From assembly GCF_026262505.1 (NCBI RefSeq), contig NC_067204.1:25451300-25515299 (forward strand): a stretch of DNA of 64,000 nt, given 5' to 3'. Shown one piece after another: positions 47,425-58,498 of the stretch; the stretch's first letter is position 1, and each line of letters begins with the position of its first letter. The notes beneath the pieces are model-generated. The model saw only the letters and a program-made list of their open reading frames with translations. It did no database searches and was not told where the DNA came from. Source of the stretch: Trichomonas vaginalis G3. Its lineage: Eukaryota; Parabasalia; Trichomonadida; Trichomonadidae. The translations under genes and the position numbers were made by a program.

Positions 47425-48381
47425 ATGAATTCAAATGAACAGACTAAATTCGTATTTCTTGTTGTTTTGAATTTCTCTCTAGCTTTCACGTATTTGATGA
47501 AAACATCTGACATTCGAATTACTCAAAAAACATTACCATCACTCTTTTATGGCATTGTTACAACTCAAAGTTCAGCAGGTCGACAAAGAAAGATGATGAA
47601 AAATTGGATGAAAAAGATTTTTTACCCTCACGATTATGCTTTTATAACAGAAATTCCACTTGGGCCAAATTTAACATATCATTATCTTCCTCCTTATCAA
47701 AAATACCTACGACATAAAAGCGCACATGGCAAGTGGCTTACACCTCATCAAGATCGAGGTTCAAGAAGAATGACAGGAATGGAATATTTTTATTACAATA
47801 CAACAATAGACTATTATTGGTCAATGACAGATGACATTCCTGTAGATTACGAATCTATTAATAGACTTTTATATTATTTAAAGAGAAATTATGATCCAAA
47901 TAGTGACAATGTTTTTATCGGCCATTGGATGCGTCGATTCCTTCAAGGTGGTACCGGATTTATAATGTCTAGAAAAGCTGCTGGTATTGTCCTTCAACAT
48001 GGTGAAGAATGGATTAAAAATATGCAAAGAGAAGACGATGTTGAACTAGAAAGAATGAGAGAATGGCTAAATTTATCTCCAGAACAATGTGGATCACCGT
48101 TTTGCTTTGGAGAAGAACCAACAATGTTCACTGACGAAAATTTGTGGAAAACAAACTTTGATAAATGTAAAAAGCCACAAGAACCATACAGCCCTCTATA
48201 TAAGTTGGCAGACCTTATTGCTCTTCATGCCCGCTCTGTGGATGTTGAAAAGGCAATGAATAACTTAATAAAAGCGAAGAAAATGCGGAATAATCTATAC
48301 TTTACTCAGTATGGGACTAGTTTGTTGATATGCGAAGGAAAACCATATTCAATGGATATTTTTGATTCTGAATTAGTATAA
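47425..48381 (+). CDS. Fringe-like (GT31-type) glycosyltransferase, type II membrane protein
   Basis: A 318-residue protein. A short cytosolic N-terminus is followed by a signal anchor (residues 9 to 25, FVFLVVLNFSLAFTYL). The luminal part has a donor-site acidic motif YYWSMTDDIPVDYESI, a later NVFIGHW, and FLQGGTGFIMSRKAAGIVL, the GGxGxxLS-like block of fringe and beta-1,3-galactosyltransferases, then an ED pair (QREDDVELE). It probably adds sugars in the Golgi, relevant to the trichomonad surface glycans. Length is normal for a fringe-like core. Confidence 0.7.
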   Translation: MNSNEQTKFVFLVVLNFSLAFTYLMKTSDIRITQKTLPSLFYGIVTTQSSAGRQRKMMKNWMKKIFYPHDYAFITEIPLGPNLTYHYLPPYQKYLRHKSAHGKWLTPHQDRGSRRMTGMEYFYYNTTIDYYWSMTDDIPVDYESINRLLYYLKRNYDPNSDNVFIGHWMRRFLQGGTGFIMSRKAAGIVLQHGEEWIKNMQREDDVELERMREWLNLSPEQCGSPFCFGEEPTMFTDENLWKTNFDKCKKPQEPYSPLYKLADLIALHARSVDVEKAMNNLIKAKKMRNNLYFTQYGTSLLICEGKPYSMDIFDSELV

Positions 48382-49105
48382 AATTTGTTTGTATTTCATG
48401 ATATTTCTCAAAAACCTACTATTTCTAGATTAGACATGATAATGAATGTATATCTTGCATATCAAAAAAGTAATTTTATGGAATTAATTGTAATTTCGTT
48501 TATATTAGTTCATGCAATAAGACCAGAAAACACTTGCACTATTGTGACGGATGTGATTCTATTACATCTTCTGAATTATGCGTTTATGATTTGATATTTT
48601 GAATTTGCATCTATTTTTTGCAAAGATATCTATTCACATAATACACATCTATGCATAATCAAAAATACATTCTTTCCATCTAAATTACAGTGATTTGATT
48701 TGATATTAATTTAAATTCAATTCAAAGAATTTCATTAGTTGTAGAATTTCCGACTGTATGCTGTTGAAAATGATCAATTCCTTTTTATCTCTTTATAATT
48801 TTAATCATGTTTAATTTTTTTTTTATTTTCTCTGAGATGGAATACACATGCTCACATATTTGCATATTAAGCTATGTTATCCCTTAAAATTACTTTTTCA
48901 TCAACTTTAATTTTCACAAAAATTCTGTGAATTCATATGACCAAATGTCAGAAAAAATTGAACTTCGGCGCAAATTTATTATTAAATCACATATTTTTGT
49001 TATGTTTTTTTCATTTTTAATGAATTCAATTACAATTCAAATTTCAAAAGTCTATTCAATTATTAAAATTTTCATTATCAGTTCATTTTTTTCATTTATA
49101 GACAA
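48382..49105. other. AT-rich intergenic region
   Basis: The frame at 48385..48594 has no ATG at its start and no known family; it might be a decayed 3' scrap. At the right edge two TCATTT initiator-like motifs lie 12 to 22 nt before the dehydrogenase ATG. Confidence 0.5.
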
Positions 49106-50287
49106 ATGAAGTGGCTTTGGACTAATGATGTTCAATTAGTATTTGGAGCTAATGCTGTTCAAGAGCATCTCAAAGATTTCGTTCCAAGAAAGTCTCGTGT
49201 TTTGTGCACTTTTGGTGGCGGATCAATCGACAAGAATGGCGCAAGGGCGGATGTTGTTAAAGCATTATCAGATCTCGAATGTGAGACAAGATGGGAGGGT
49301 GGAATCCAGCCAAATCCATAGTACTCAAGATGTTTAGAGATCATTAAAGTTGTCCGTGATTACAAACCAGATCTTATCCTTGCCGTTGGTGGTGGCTCAG
49401 TTCTTGATGCCACAAAATTCATTTCAGCTGGTGCAGGTCTTGATCCATCAGTCGATCCATGGGATATCATAGCTAAAGGAAGCTACCCGGAAATAGCCGT
49501 TCCAATTGGCTCAGTCATTACTCTTCCAGCAACAGGCTCAGAGTGGAATAACATCTTTGTTATTTCAAGAGAAGACAGAAAGGAAAAGAACCATAGTGGC
49601 GCACAGATTACTTATCCAAAGTTTTCAATCATTGATCCAAGATATACAATGACATTACCAGCAAGACAACTTAGAAATGGCTTATTCGATGCCATGATTC
49701 ATTGCACAGATCAAGTTATTTCTGGTGAAGTATCTCCAATGTCAGATAACTTCTTCTTTGCAATAATGAAAGAACTTGTAACAATCAGCAATGATTTGAT
49801 GAAACCAAATTCATCTTTAGAATTGCATGAGAGGTTGATTGTTGCTGCATCCTTTGCACAGAATCATCTTTTTGCATACGGAAAAGCTCCATACTGGGAA
49901 ATTCATCTTACAGCCCAACCATTGACACCTGTCTATGGAATTGATCACGCTGCAACCCTTTCAATTGTTGCACCAGCTCTCTATGAGAGGCTCAAAGAAT
50001 CAAGAAAGGTCACAATGGCGGCAGCTGCAGAGGCCGTTTGGAGAATTCATGAAGGTACAGTTGATGAGAAGGCAGACAAATTCATCGAATGCATCCGCAA
50101 TTTTGCTTCTAAACTTGGATTGCCATTGAAAGTGTCAGAATTCGAACATGCTTCAAAGATTCATGATGGTGATGTTAAGATTGTGACTCAAAAAGTCATG
50201 GAGCTTGTAAGAAGTGACAAATTTGGCTATAACAATGAAATTACAGAGAAGGTTGTTGAGGAAATCTTAACCAAAGTAATACAGTAA
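49106..50287 (+). pseudogene. Iron-containing alcohol dehydrogenase (YqhD/BDH-like) with one in-frame TAG
   Basis: A host gene of 394 codons that is complete except for a single TAG at 49319..49321, between GGIQPNP and YSRCLEII, with the same frame open on both sides. Motifs: FGGGSIDKNG, AVGGGSVLDATKFI, PIGSVITLPATGSEWN, then metal-site segments LFDAMIHC, WEIHLTAQ and YGIDHAATL. The family reduces aldehydes with NAD(P)H at an iron centre and is part of trichomonad fermentation. Length is normal for the family. The stop could be a recent null, a strain variant or a sequencing error. The true stop is in a TAAAT context. Confidence 0.85.
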
Positions 50288-50330
50288 ATTAAGAATAAAC
50301 AATAAATTATGCTTTTATTCAAAGATTCCC

Positions 50331-51922
50331 TTATTCTGTTGGAATAATAGTTCCACCCCATTCGATGACTGTGAAGCCATCGCGTTTGAATATTGGAAGT
50401 TCTTGTGGTTCAATGTCACATGGAGTATCTAGAGGGAGAGCTGCGAAGAAGACTCTGTTGATGTTGTCTGGTTTCGGTTCAACGTTCATCGGGCATATCT
50501 CGTCGAAGCTTTCAAACTGGAAGCAAACTTTGATGTATTTGTATGCGCAAAGTTTCGGACACCAGTATGTGATGAAATCGCATATCTCTGTGTCGTTGAG
50601 GTTCATAGACTTGAGCTTATCCTCAAAGAAAGAAACACACCCTTCCCCTTGGATAATGAATCCTTTGTCCATTTTGAGATTAGGGTAGAAGAGTGTTTCC
50701 CAGAAGAGATACCTCAGTTTCTTTCCTCTGTGGATGATCTCGCCTGATGGAAGTGCTTTCACATTCCACGTGTTATCTTCGTCGAATGAAGGATAAACGA
50801 ATGAAAATTCACCATCATTGATTTTGATACTCACTTTTGCATCTATTTCTTCTTTAGGATACAAATAGACCACCGGTTTTCCACCACGACATCTTAAAAC
50901 AAGATGAATTGTAGTATCCCTATTAATTCCATAATACCTTAATGTATTATCATCTTCGAAATGCTTTCCGGCATAACGTAATTGTTGAAGACTTGGGATT
51001 ATTTTTTCAATATCATAAATCAGGATTTTAAGGTCACTGATTTTCATATTAAGATTCACATCAAGAGTTATATGTTTGCCCTTCAAAGTCTTTAAAAAAT
51101 TTGTGTGTAAGGAGGTCTATTAATGGCAGAGATATTATAATGAATACTAGCTTCAATTGTTGAACCTCTTTGAATTTTGTAATATCTTAACGTTCGATTA
51201 TTTTGGAGAGTGATTCCATTATAAAAGATTGCTTGATAGATCACTTGCCATCCTACTTCTTCTTTAAACATATGTTTTAATTCCTCAACTGTTATATCAT
51301 AATTATCAATATCAATAGGGTAAGTATAACCACCATATGAAATCGCTACTCCATCAAGAAGATGAAAGGATGCATACTCACCATATTGCTTTAAAGTGCC
51401 ACTACTTGATATTGGTGCATTGCAAGCATATAACAATTGATTATTTACTGGAATACCCAAAATATTCTGGATTTTTAATTTAAAATTCTCAATTGTAGTA
51501 TTCAAACTAATTTTTTCAAACACGTAACATTTCTGATGTGCCATGGTTACAGTAATATTGGAAAATTCTTCTTTAATTGAGTTTTGAGAATTTGAATTTT
51601 TTGACTGAGCATTATTTTGAGAAAATGTAAAAACTTTATCCAGAAGGCTAACTCCTAGAACTGATGAAATAGTTCGAGAGATTTTATCAACTTCTTCTTG
51701 TGTTGCCAATTCTGATGTACGGGCACGACCAAGCATCATTAGCATATCTGATTTGCCATGATATTTTGATAAGTTTGTGAATAAAATTGTGAATTCATTT
51801 GGGCTTAGTTTTGCATTATCAAGTATGCTGCAAATCTCTATTGGTTTCCTTGCAGATAAGAATGTTTCATTATCTATATATTTGGAAATGTTTTTACTAA
51901 TTGCTTTCCAGTCAGGTTCCAT
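50331..51922 (-). pseudogene. Ubiquitin-like multidomain protein fused to KPVVYLYP domain, one frameshift
   Basis: A host gene of about 530 codons seen in two frames that switch near 51096..51101 (a T6/A6 run). The first part (51092..51922) has a helical start and two divergent ubiquitin-like domains. The second part begins with another ubiquitin-like fold (HITLDVNLNMKISDLK, LRYAGKHFEDDNTLRYYGI) that ends in LVLRCRGG, followed by KPVVYLYP and a beta-rich domain of about 180 residues. No ATG starts the second part at its N-terminus, so one gene is more likely than two. The RCRGG-K junction imitates a ubiquitin precursor cleavage site. Confidence 0.7.
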
Positions 51923-52291
51923 ATATTACCAATTAAAATAATGAAATGAAATAATCAGCTTTTAAAGAATTGAATGGTAATTGTGATAATTTGTGATAAT
52001 TTTTTTGAATAGAAAAGTCGTATTCTGAAAATTTAATATAGCTTATCTACTAATTAATTCTCGTGTAATTTCAAAACAAAATGAAATCTCATTTTTTTTC
52101 CAGAATTTGTGAATTTGTCAATTTGTGATAATAAAACATGTCACTTTTCATGATACTGCCTTGGACAACAATTTACATTGACTTTAATTAAAGATTTTTA
52201 ACAATCAATGGATATAAATTCATGTCTAGAAAGTGAGATGAGAATAATCGTAACTTATAAAAAAATCTTAAAGAATAGAAAAAAAAATTTA
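51923..52291. other. AT-rich intergenic region
   Basis: Between tandem minus-strand genes. A TGTCACTTTTC motif occurs on the plus strand (about 52139..52149) without an adjacent gene. Nothing else is seen. Confidence 0.5.
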
Positions 52292-55189
52292 TTATATCTC
52301 TATATTAATATTATGTTTTTCAAAGAATTCTCCAATATCTAAACAAGCAGTCAGAACATGTTTTGACTGAGAAGTCCTAGAACTATCTATTGATGGATTT
52401 AAATTAGATCTTAAATGTTTGAAAGGGAAAATTGATTCATTTTGCAGTTCAGGAGGAATTTGGCCAAAAATATTGTCAATTGTCAATTTAACCAATTCCG
52501 GATTTGTTTTTGCGAATATCAAAATAACTCTTGCAAGCGATTCAATCTTATTCCTTTCAACAATTATAGAATGCAAACAAAACTTGAACAAATCCTCTCT
52601 CAAATCCATAGGAACATCATCTTTATCATTAAACTCATCAACAACAGATAAATAACTCGAAATCACAGAAATAGATGAATCAATGGCTTCTTTTGCATCA
52701 ATACTCAATATAACTTTCGCAACTTCTATTTGGTGATGTTGGATTTCGCTCTCAAATGAAAAGAAAAGTGACGGAATTTCTGACAATAAACTTGTCAAAA
52801 ATTTCATATATCTCAATGCCAATTTCGGTGCATCAGCAATTGTAGACAAAGGAACTAATACCAATCGATTGATAACAAGAGTGACAATATCTCTAAAGTC
52901 AGTTTTCTTGTAAATCTCCAAAACTCCTAAATTAATATAATTAGATTCGATTATATTCCTCAAAACATCAAGAATCCTTGCAATTATCTTATATGTTTGG
53001 ATACTATTGCCCATGCTATTAACTTTGATCGCGTAAACCCTTAATATATCTGTTAAAAACGTGTAACAAAAAATTGCTTCTTCACTCAAAGATTTTACAT
53101 CAAATCTCTTTGAGTTTTCACTGAAAACAACTAAGAATTTCAAGATGTTTTCTAGTATAACGTCACTTGTTTTGTCATCTTTAACAAGTGACAAAAATAA
53201 CTCGTAATACTGAATACGAAGTTTCTCAAGAAGAAAATCAAAAATACAGTTTTTCGCTATAACAGATCCACTCAACATGTGAAAGATAATCGGATTCCGA
53301 GACTCCGCGAATATCTGAGATATGGTGTTAAACATCGCTGTGATGTGTGTTGGATCTGGCATCAAATAGCCAAGTGAGAAAAGTGAAGTGAAAAACTGAC
53401 GGGCTTTTTTATTTTTGTTTTCTTCGTTGAACAAAAGGAAATCGACACCCATGAGTAATGAAAAGAAATTATCATCCATGGCGATGACTTGGAGTGGCAG
53501 AGTTTTGTATTTCGAGAAATCCAAGATGCTCATAATCGGAATTTCAAGTTCTTGACAGATACTGTTATCGTGGACCTCGGAAATAAATCTGGAAAGGAAT
53601 TCTATGACAACTTCCCTGTTCTCGGCTAAGAAATCCAAACGATCTTTGTCGGTATCGCTTAATAACACTTGAATAAGTAACTCGAAGAAGCCTACAATAG
53701 ATAACTCCAAGGATACGGCCATTTGGGAGCTGTTTTCAGCCGAAATTGGGGGAAATACAAACAACATATTTCGAACTGTTTCCATTACAGCAATAAACAG
53801 GTCGGGACTCTTCAGATGATCAAGACACAGCTTTAAATACGATAAATACAAAGCTGATTTGACACAATCTCTTGATGATATCGAGATTCCTAAATTATTG
53901 AAGACAAGATCAAATGAATCTTTGACCTTGTTGACAATTTGGTATTTTCCTGTTGTTTTTTCTGGATTTTTTTCAGATTCATTTTTAATATAAACTGTTT
54001 CTTCGTTTAAGATATGTAAATCTAGTATAACATTAAGTATCTTGCTAGATCTATCTTCTATGAATGGTTCTAAGATGTTTGAGTCAAATTCAATATTAAA
54101 TATCGTATTTGCGATTTGTTGACAAGATTTTTTGATGATTTTAGCTTCTTGGAAGCTTTGCCTCTGCTTAATACTTGAATCGGACTTCTTTACAATCTCT
54201 GTCAAGAAACTTAAAACTAATTCTGCCAAATTTGGATAATTTTGTAAAATTGTAGGTGTCAAAACAAAAAATGCAGGGTTGGCATAAGCTTTAAAAAACT
54301 CTTCCCCTAAATCATCGTATTTTGGATTCAATGAAGGCAATAATTTCTTCAATTGAATACAGAGAGCTGCATACTCTGGCAAATAATCAGGATGTGACTT
54401 GTTTTCCATGAATATCTTGGAAACACGTAATAAAATATCGGCTATATATTGATCTCGATTATCTCCTTGTCCAAATGAAGATTTTGACGTATTGAGTGTG
54501 GTAGTTATGATTCTGAGAGCATATAATGGTATGGAACCTTGAAAGTTTTCAATTAAATCAAACAATCTGTTGATAGAACCAAATTCAAAAATTTTTTCCA
54601 TGATTTCTTTATCAATATATATTAATTCCCCTCTTTTACAGTAACTCAAATACGTTGACATGAATTCTAATGCGACTTGAAGAATATTTGGGTTGGTTTC
54701 ATTGTTTAACAAAGGTTTACAAGCCAAATCAAACATGAATTCGACTCCTGCTATAGATTCGTTTACTGTTATAATATTCATTCCTAAGAAATATGATAAA
54801 ATCAATCCATCTAAATCTAAATTCGCCAAATTTTGTATGTAACCTGGTACTTCTTCGATTGAAAATTTGTAAGACTTAATGAATAGTCGCGCAATTACGT
54901 TTGAAAATGCAGAATTGATAAATTTTGATCTATTTTCGATAAAATAATTTGAAAAAAATGCCTTTAGAAGATTTTTTTCATCTTCATCTAGAATATTTTT
55001 CGAATTAATCATGGTCAATGCAAAGACAATAGCTGTATTCGATAATGAATCCGAAGAAATAAAATTTAAAAGAGTTTCAACTATGTTTTCTTGCTGCATT
55101 TTTTCTGAAATCTGAGTCTCTATATCTACATCTCCTTGAGGATTCGAGTTTAAGTTCTTCACCCAATTTTCGAAATCATAAGGATTCAT
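52292..55189 (-). CDS. Large alpha-solenoid protein, unassigned (exportin-like?)
   Basis: A 965-residue protein from the ATG at 55189 (MNPYDFENWV); the open frame extends three codons further but starts with TTG. It is almost entirely helical, with L, I, F and paired-helix periodicity as in HEAT/ARM or karyopherin proteins. The start (a short helix, NPQGDVDIE and METLLNF-like repeats) and overall size are compatible with exportin-4/7-like receptors, but I see no decisive motif. TCATTT about 20 nt upstream fits the initiator. It has no membrane segment. Confidence 0.55.
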   Translation of the reverse strand: MNPYDFENWVKNLNSNPQGDVDIETQISEKMQQENIVETLLNFISSDSLSNTAIVFALTMINSKNILDEDEKNLLKAFFSNYFIENRSKFINSAFSNVIARLFIKSYKFSIEEVPGYIQNLANLDLDGLILSYFLGMNIITVNESIAGVEFMFDLACKPLLNNETNPNILQVALEFMSTYLSYCKRGELIYIDKEIMEKIFEFGSINRLFDLIENFQGSIPLYALRIITTTLNTSKSSFGQGDNRDQYIADILLRVSKIFMENKSHPDYLPEYAALCIQLKKLLPSLNPKYDDLGEEFFKAYANPAFFVLTPTILQNYPNLAELVLSFLTEIVKKSDSSIKQRQSFQEAKIIKKSCQQIANTIFNIEFDSNILEPFIEDRSSKILNVILDLHILNEETVYIKNESEKNPEKTTGKYQIVNKVKDSFDLVFNNLGISISSRDCVKSALYLSYLKLCLDHLKSPDLFIAVMETVRNMLFVFPPISAENSSQMAVSLELSIVGFFELLIQVLLSDTDKDRLDFLAENREVVIEFLSRFISEVHDNSICQELEIPIMSILDFSKYKTLPLQVIAMDDNFFSLLMGVDFLLFNEENKNKKARQFFTSLFSLGYLMPDPTHITAMFNTISQIFAESRNPIIFHMLSGSVIAKNCIFDFLLEKLRIQYYELFLSLVKDDKTSDVILENILKFLVVFSENSKRFDVKSLSEEAIFCYTFLTDILRVYAIKVNSMGNSIQTYKIIARILDVLRNIIESNYINLGVLEIYKKTDFRDIVTLVINRLVLVPLSTIADAPKLALRYMKFLTSLLSEIPSLFFSFESEIQHHQIEVAKVILSIDAKEAIDSSISVISSYLSVVDEFNDKDDVPMDLREDLFKFCLHSIIVERNKIESLARVILIFAKTNPELVKLTIDNIFGQIPPELQNESIFPFKHLRSNLNPSIDSSRTSQSKHVLTACLDIGEFFEKHNINIEI

Positions 55190-55390
55190 ACAAAACAAAA
55201 AAATGAAAAATTTAAAGGTAAATACTGCAAAACAGAAGGATTTAAATGTGAAGATAGTGTTTTATCTTTTTAAAATTCAAAATAAAACTATAATTTTTTT
55301 GAAATTTTTTTATAATAATTAAAAGTTTATTCTATATTTTATTAGGTAATGGAATTCACACTTATTCCTTCAATAATTAATAAATAGATT

Positions 55391-55999
55391 TTAATAGACA
55401 AGACGATATGTGACATAATGACCAGCTGTGTCAGAATTTCTAGTAATTTTAAGGAGTTGGCCTGGTTTGACACCAAGGTAACGAGAAACAGGATCTGTAC
55501 GAAGAATACGAGGAAGTTGTGTTTCTGTAACGTTGTAGCGCTTAAGAACTTCTTGCTTTTCATCTTCTGTAAGGACCTCGTGCTTAGGAACGAGTTCGTG
55601 CTCTGTAATATTGATGATAACTTCATCAAATGAGAAAAATTCGATTGTTTTTCCGGATGAGCGGACGTTATCTAAGTTGCGAGCGGCTGTTGGTGTTAAT
55701 ATACCCTCTGGACCAATCACAATAGCTCTGTTGACACCTGCTTCATCCATATTTTTAATAATTGTCTGAATAGTCTTAGAATCAAGGCGCTCTATCAAGT
55801 CGAAAAATGTAAGAATACGTTCACCCTCCATGTTTGAATAACATTCGTTAAGATTATGTGGGTTTCCGCTATAAACTTTGTTAAATTTGTCGTGAGAAAT
55901 CTCAAGACGAGATGGATCGACGTTATAACCACGATCTCTCATCATTTGATTGATTGTGTGATAGATTCTGAAGTACATTGATTCTTTCTCACTACTCAT
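55391..55999 (-). CDS. RPB5: RNA polymerase subunit RPB5 (RPABC1)
   Basis: A 202-residue protein from the ATG at 55999 (MSSEKESMYFRIYHTINQMM); an in-frame ATG 33 codons upstream is less likely because family members begin near this point. The N-terminal jaw domain is followed by the archaeal RpoH-like C-terminal domain: ITEHELVPKHEVLTEDEK, LPRILRTDPVSRYLG, KPGQLLKITRNSDTAG and YRLV at the end. It is shared by RNA polymerases I, II and III. Length is normal for eukaryotes. Confidence 0.93.
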   Translation of the reverse strand: MSSEKESMYFRIYHTINQMMRDRGYNVDPSRLEISHDKFNKVYSGNPHNLNECYSNMEGERILTFFDLIERLDSKTIQTIIKNMDEAGVNRAIVIGPEGILTPTAARNLDNVRSSGKTIEFFSFDEVIINITEHELVPKHEVLTEDEKQEVLKRYNVTETQLPRILRTDPVSRYLGVKPGQLLKITRNSDTAGHYVTYRLVY

Positions 56000-56533
56000 G
56001 GTTGCAAGTGTCACGTTTTTGCATTTTTTTTTGTCTTGTGTCACTTTTCTATCTATTTCAATGCATTTGAAAGATTGGAAGAATATATTAAAAATCAATT
56101 GGTTTTTTCAGTAGGGTTAATCTATATATGGAATTATTGAATTTCATTCCCGCAAAATCTTTCCAATTTGAAATTTATCACGTTCACAGTTCAAAGAGTT
56201 CATTATGATGATGCCTATCTTAGTGCCAGCATTATTCTTTTCCAGAAAACTAATTTCAACAGACTCTAAAAAAAAAAATTGAAATTATTAGTTTCTAGAT
56301 GAATTTCTTATTGCCCTTGGATTCACTATTATTGTTGTATTATTTCATACCCATGAATCTAATCAAAATTCATAAATTCAATACCCCAGAGAAATTATGA
56401 TAACTTTTCTCCTCATGGACAACATATAATTTTTCTATTAAAAAGTAAAAAGCAAATATATGACTTTTACGTAATTATGAATTTTATCAATCCCTATTGA
56501 TCTTGACTTCAAAATTGTTGTTTAATCAATTCA
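56000..56533. other. AT-rich intergenic region 5' of RPB5
   Basis: It holds AAAAGTGACA in sense orientation upstream of RPB5 (about 56038..56049) and A8 and T-rich runs. No other gene is seen. Confidence 0.5.
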
Positions 56534-56716
56534 GACAAGTTGAAGGAAGAGACAGTAGAGTATTTTTTTGACAAAACAAAATTTGTTTCAAATGATGTCG
56601 CTGTTCTAGCTGTGATGAATGGAATAGTTGCTGCCAATGGGGCAACATTTGTTAGAAATAATGGATTGTCAAACTGCAATTATCAGGTGAGAACATTCAC
56701 AGAAAAAAGAAGTTGA
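56534..56716 (+). pseudogene. Orphan coding-like fragment
   Basis: Sixty codons open to a TGA, with credible protein composition (DKLKEETVEYFFDKTKFVSN and AVMNGIVAANGATFVRNNGL) but no start codon at its beginning and no family that I recognise. It may be the 3' scrap of a lost gene. Confidence 0.35.
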
Positions 56717-56909
56717 GAATGTTCGTATTTTCTTATTGTCATTGAGTTAATTTTCAAGTGAAAAAAGTGGATAATTGAGTTAATTTTATTCGTATTTTCT
56801 TATTGTCATTTTTCTATCACTTCTTCATTGCGCAATAGTTTGTATCAGGAGATTCTTTATTTTGTCTTGCTTGAAATAAGGATTTCTGCAGTTTCTTTAC
56901 AATTAATAA

Positions 56910-58498
56910 CTATGCATACTGAAGAGGGATCCGTCCATATACGTCTTTAGCATTGATATCTGCACCATTTGAAATAAGAATTTCTAATGTTTCTTTACTA
57001 TTATATCTGGCTGCATAGTGAAGAGGGGTATGTCCAGCTTCGTCTTTAGCATTGATATATGCGCCATTTGAAATAAGAATTTCTGATATTATTTTGTAAC
57101 CATTAATGGCTGCTAAATGAAGAGGGGTAGATCCATCTTCTTTTGTAGCATTGATATCTGCACCATTTGAAATAAGAATTTCTAATGTTTCTTTACTATT
57201 ATATCTGGCTGCATAGTGAAGAGGGGTCCGTCCAGCTTCGTCTTTAGCATTGATATATGCGCCATTTGAAATAAGAATTTCTAATGTTTCTTTGTGATTC
57301 TTACTGGCTACTAGATGAAGAGGGGTATATCCACGTTTAGTTTTAGCATTGATGTCCGCACCATTTGAAATAAGAATTTCTGATATTATTTTGTAACCAT
57401 TAATGGCTGCAGAATGAAGAGGGGTCCATCCATCTTTGTCTTTAGCATTGATATCTGCGCCATTTGAAATAAGAATTTCTAATGTTATTTTGTAATTATT
57501 CCTGGCTGCAGAATGAAGAGAGGTCCATCCATCTTTGTATTTAGCATTGATATCTGCACCATTTGAAATAAAATATTCTAAAAGTAATGAAAGATGGAAA
57601 TTCGGAGAAATAACAAAACATGTGTTGATATCATTGGTTTGATCCAAATAAACTAAAAATGATTGAAGATTATTGTATTCATAACACAATACTAAATTAA
57701 TTTTTTTGTTGTACTCATTCATCAAAAATGAGACAAAATCAATATTGTGTGAAATAATTGCATATTTCATGCATTCATCATCTGGTTTTTGTACTTTCAA
57801 GCATTCATACATAATGTCTGGATTTCCACCCAAAAACGAATATCTAAGACAATTTGGAGTGATTTCTGATTGAAATTTCGTTCTTAAAAACTTAAAACAA
57901 TCAATAGATCCATGATAACAACATAATTCAAGTAACGAAATACCTTCATTTGAATATGGATATAAATCACTTTTTAATTTTTGATTTTTATCAAATCCTT
58001 CTCTTTCTGTAAAAATTACCAATGCAATTTTGTCATCATCCATAATAAATTTGTGGATTGTCTTTTGTTCGTGAATATCAGATGAATAATGAGAATATTC
58101 AAAATCGTTAAAACTTTTTCCTCGTTTTCATTCAATAATGTACTGTATTCTTTGTAGAAAAGGTAATTAAAAACTCTGTTGATTTTGTTGACATGATTTA
58201 GATGGTATTCGTCAACAATTTGTTTGGCAATCGCTAAATATGACTTCATGTAGCGGTTGTTATAAATTGAAAGTTCGGATATATCAGTGATAATGTCACC
58301 AGGCGAAATTTGATAAGAGACAATAAGGTTTTGTTTGATTTTTTTGTAAATTGCGTTTAATTTTTCTTCGTCATTTGTTTTCAGCCTGTACAAAGCATTG
58401 TAGACATCATTATATCCTGTAAAAATCTCCATCAATTTGTTATAATGAGTTTGGTTAATTTCTCCCTTGGGCATCAACCGAAAATTTATACCCTTCAT
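56910..58498 (-). pseudogene. DUF3447-type ankyrin-repeat protein, one frameshift
   Basis: A host gene in two frames that switch near 58115..58119 (an A5 run in the sense strand). The N-terminal part (from the ATG at 58498) has the NALYRLKTNDEEKLNAIYKK leader. The second frame continues with LLELCCYHGSIDCFKFLRTKF and the DUF3447 hallmark AIISHNIDFVSFLMNEYN, then about seven 33-residue ankyrin repeats (EILISNGADINAKDxxGxTPLHxAA) to the stop. Repeats are very similar to each other at DNA level, showing recent duplication. A truncated relative lies at 59843..60956. It is a typical expanded trichomonad family, probably for protein binding. Confidence 0.85.

Noticed and set aside
48385-48594. Possible small gene after the glycosyltransferase
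   Set aside because: No ATG at the start, no recognisable family and A/T-driven composition; kept only as intergenic remark.
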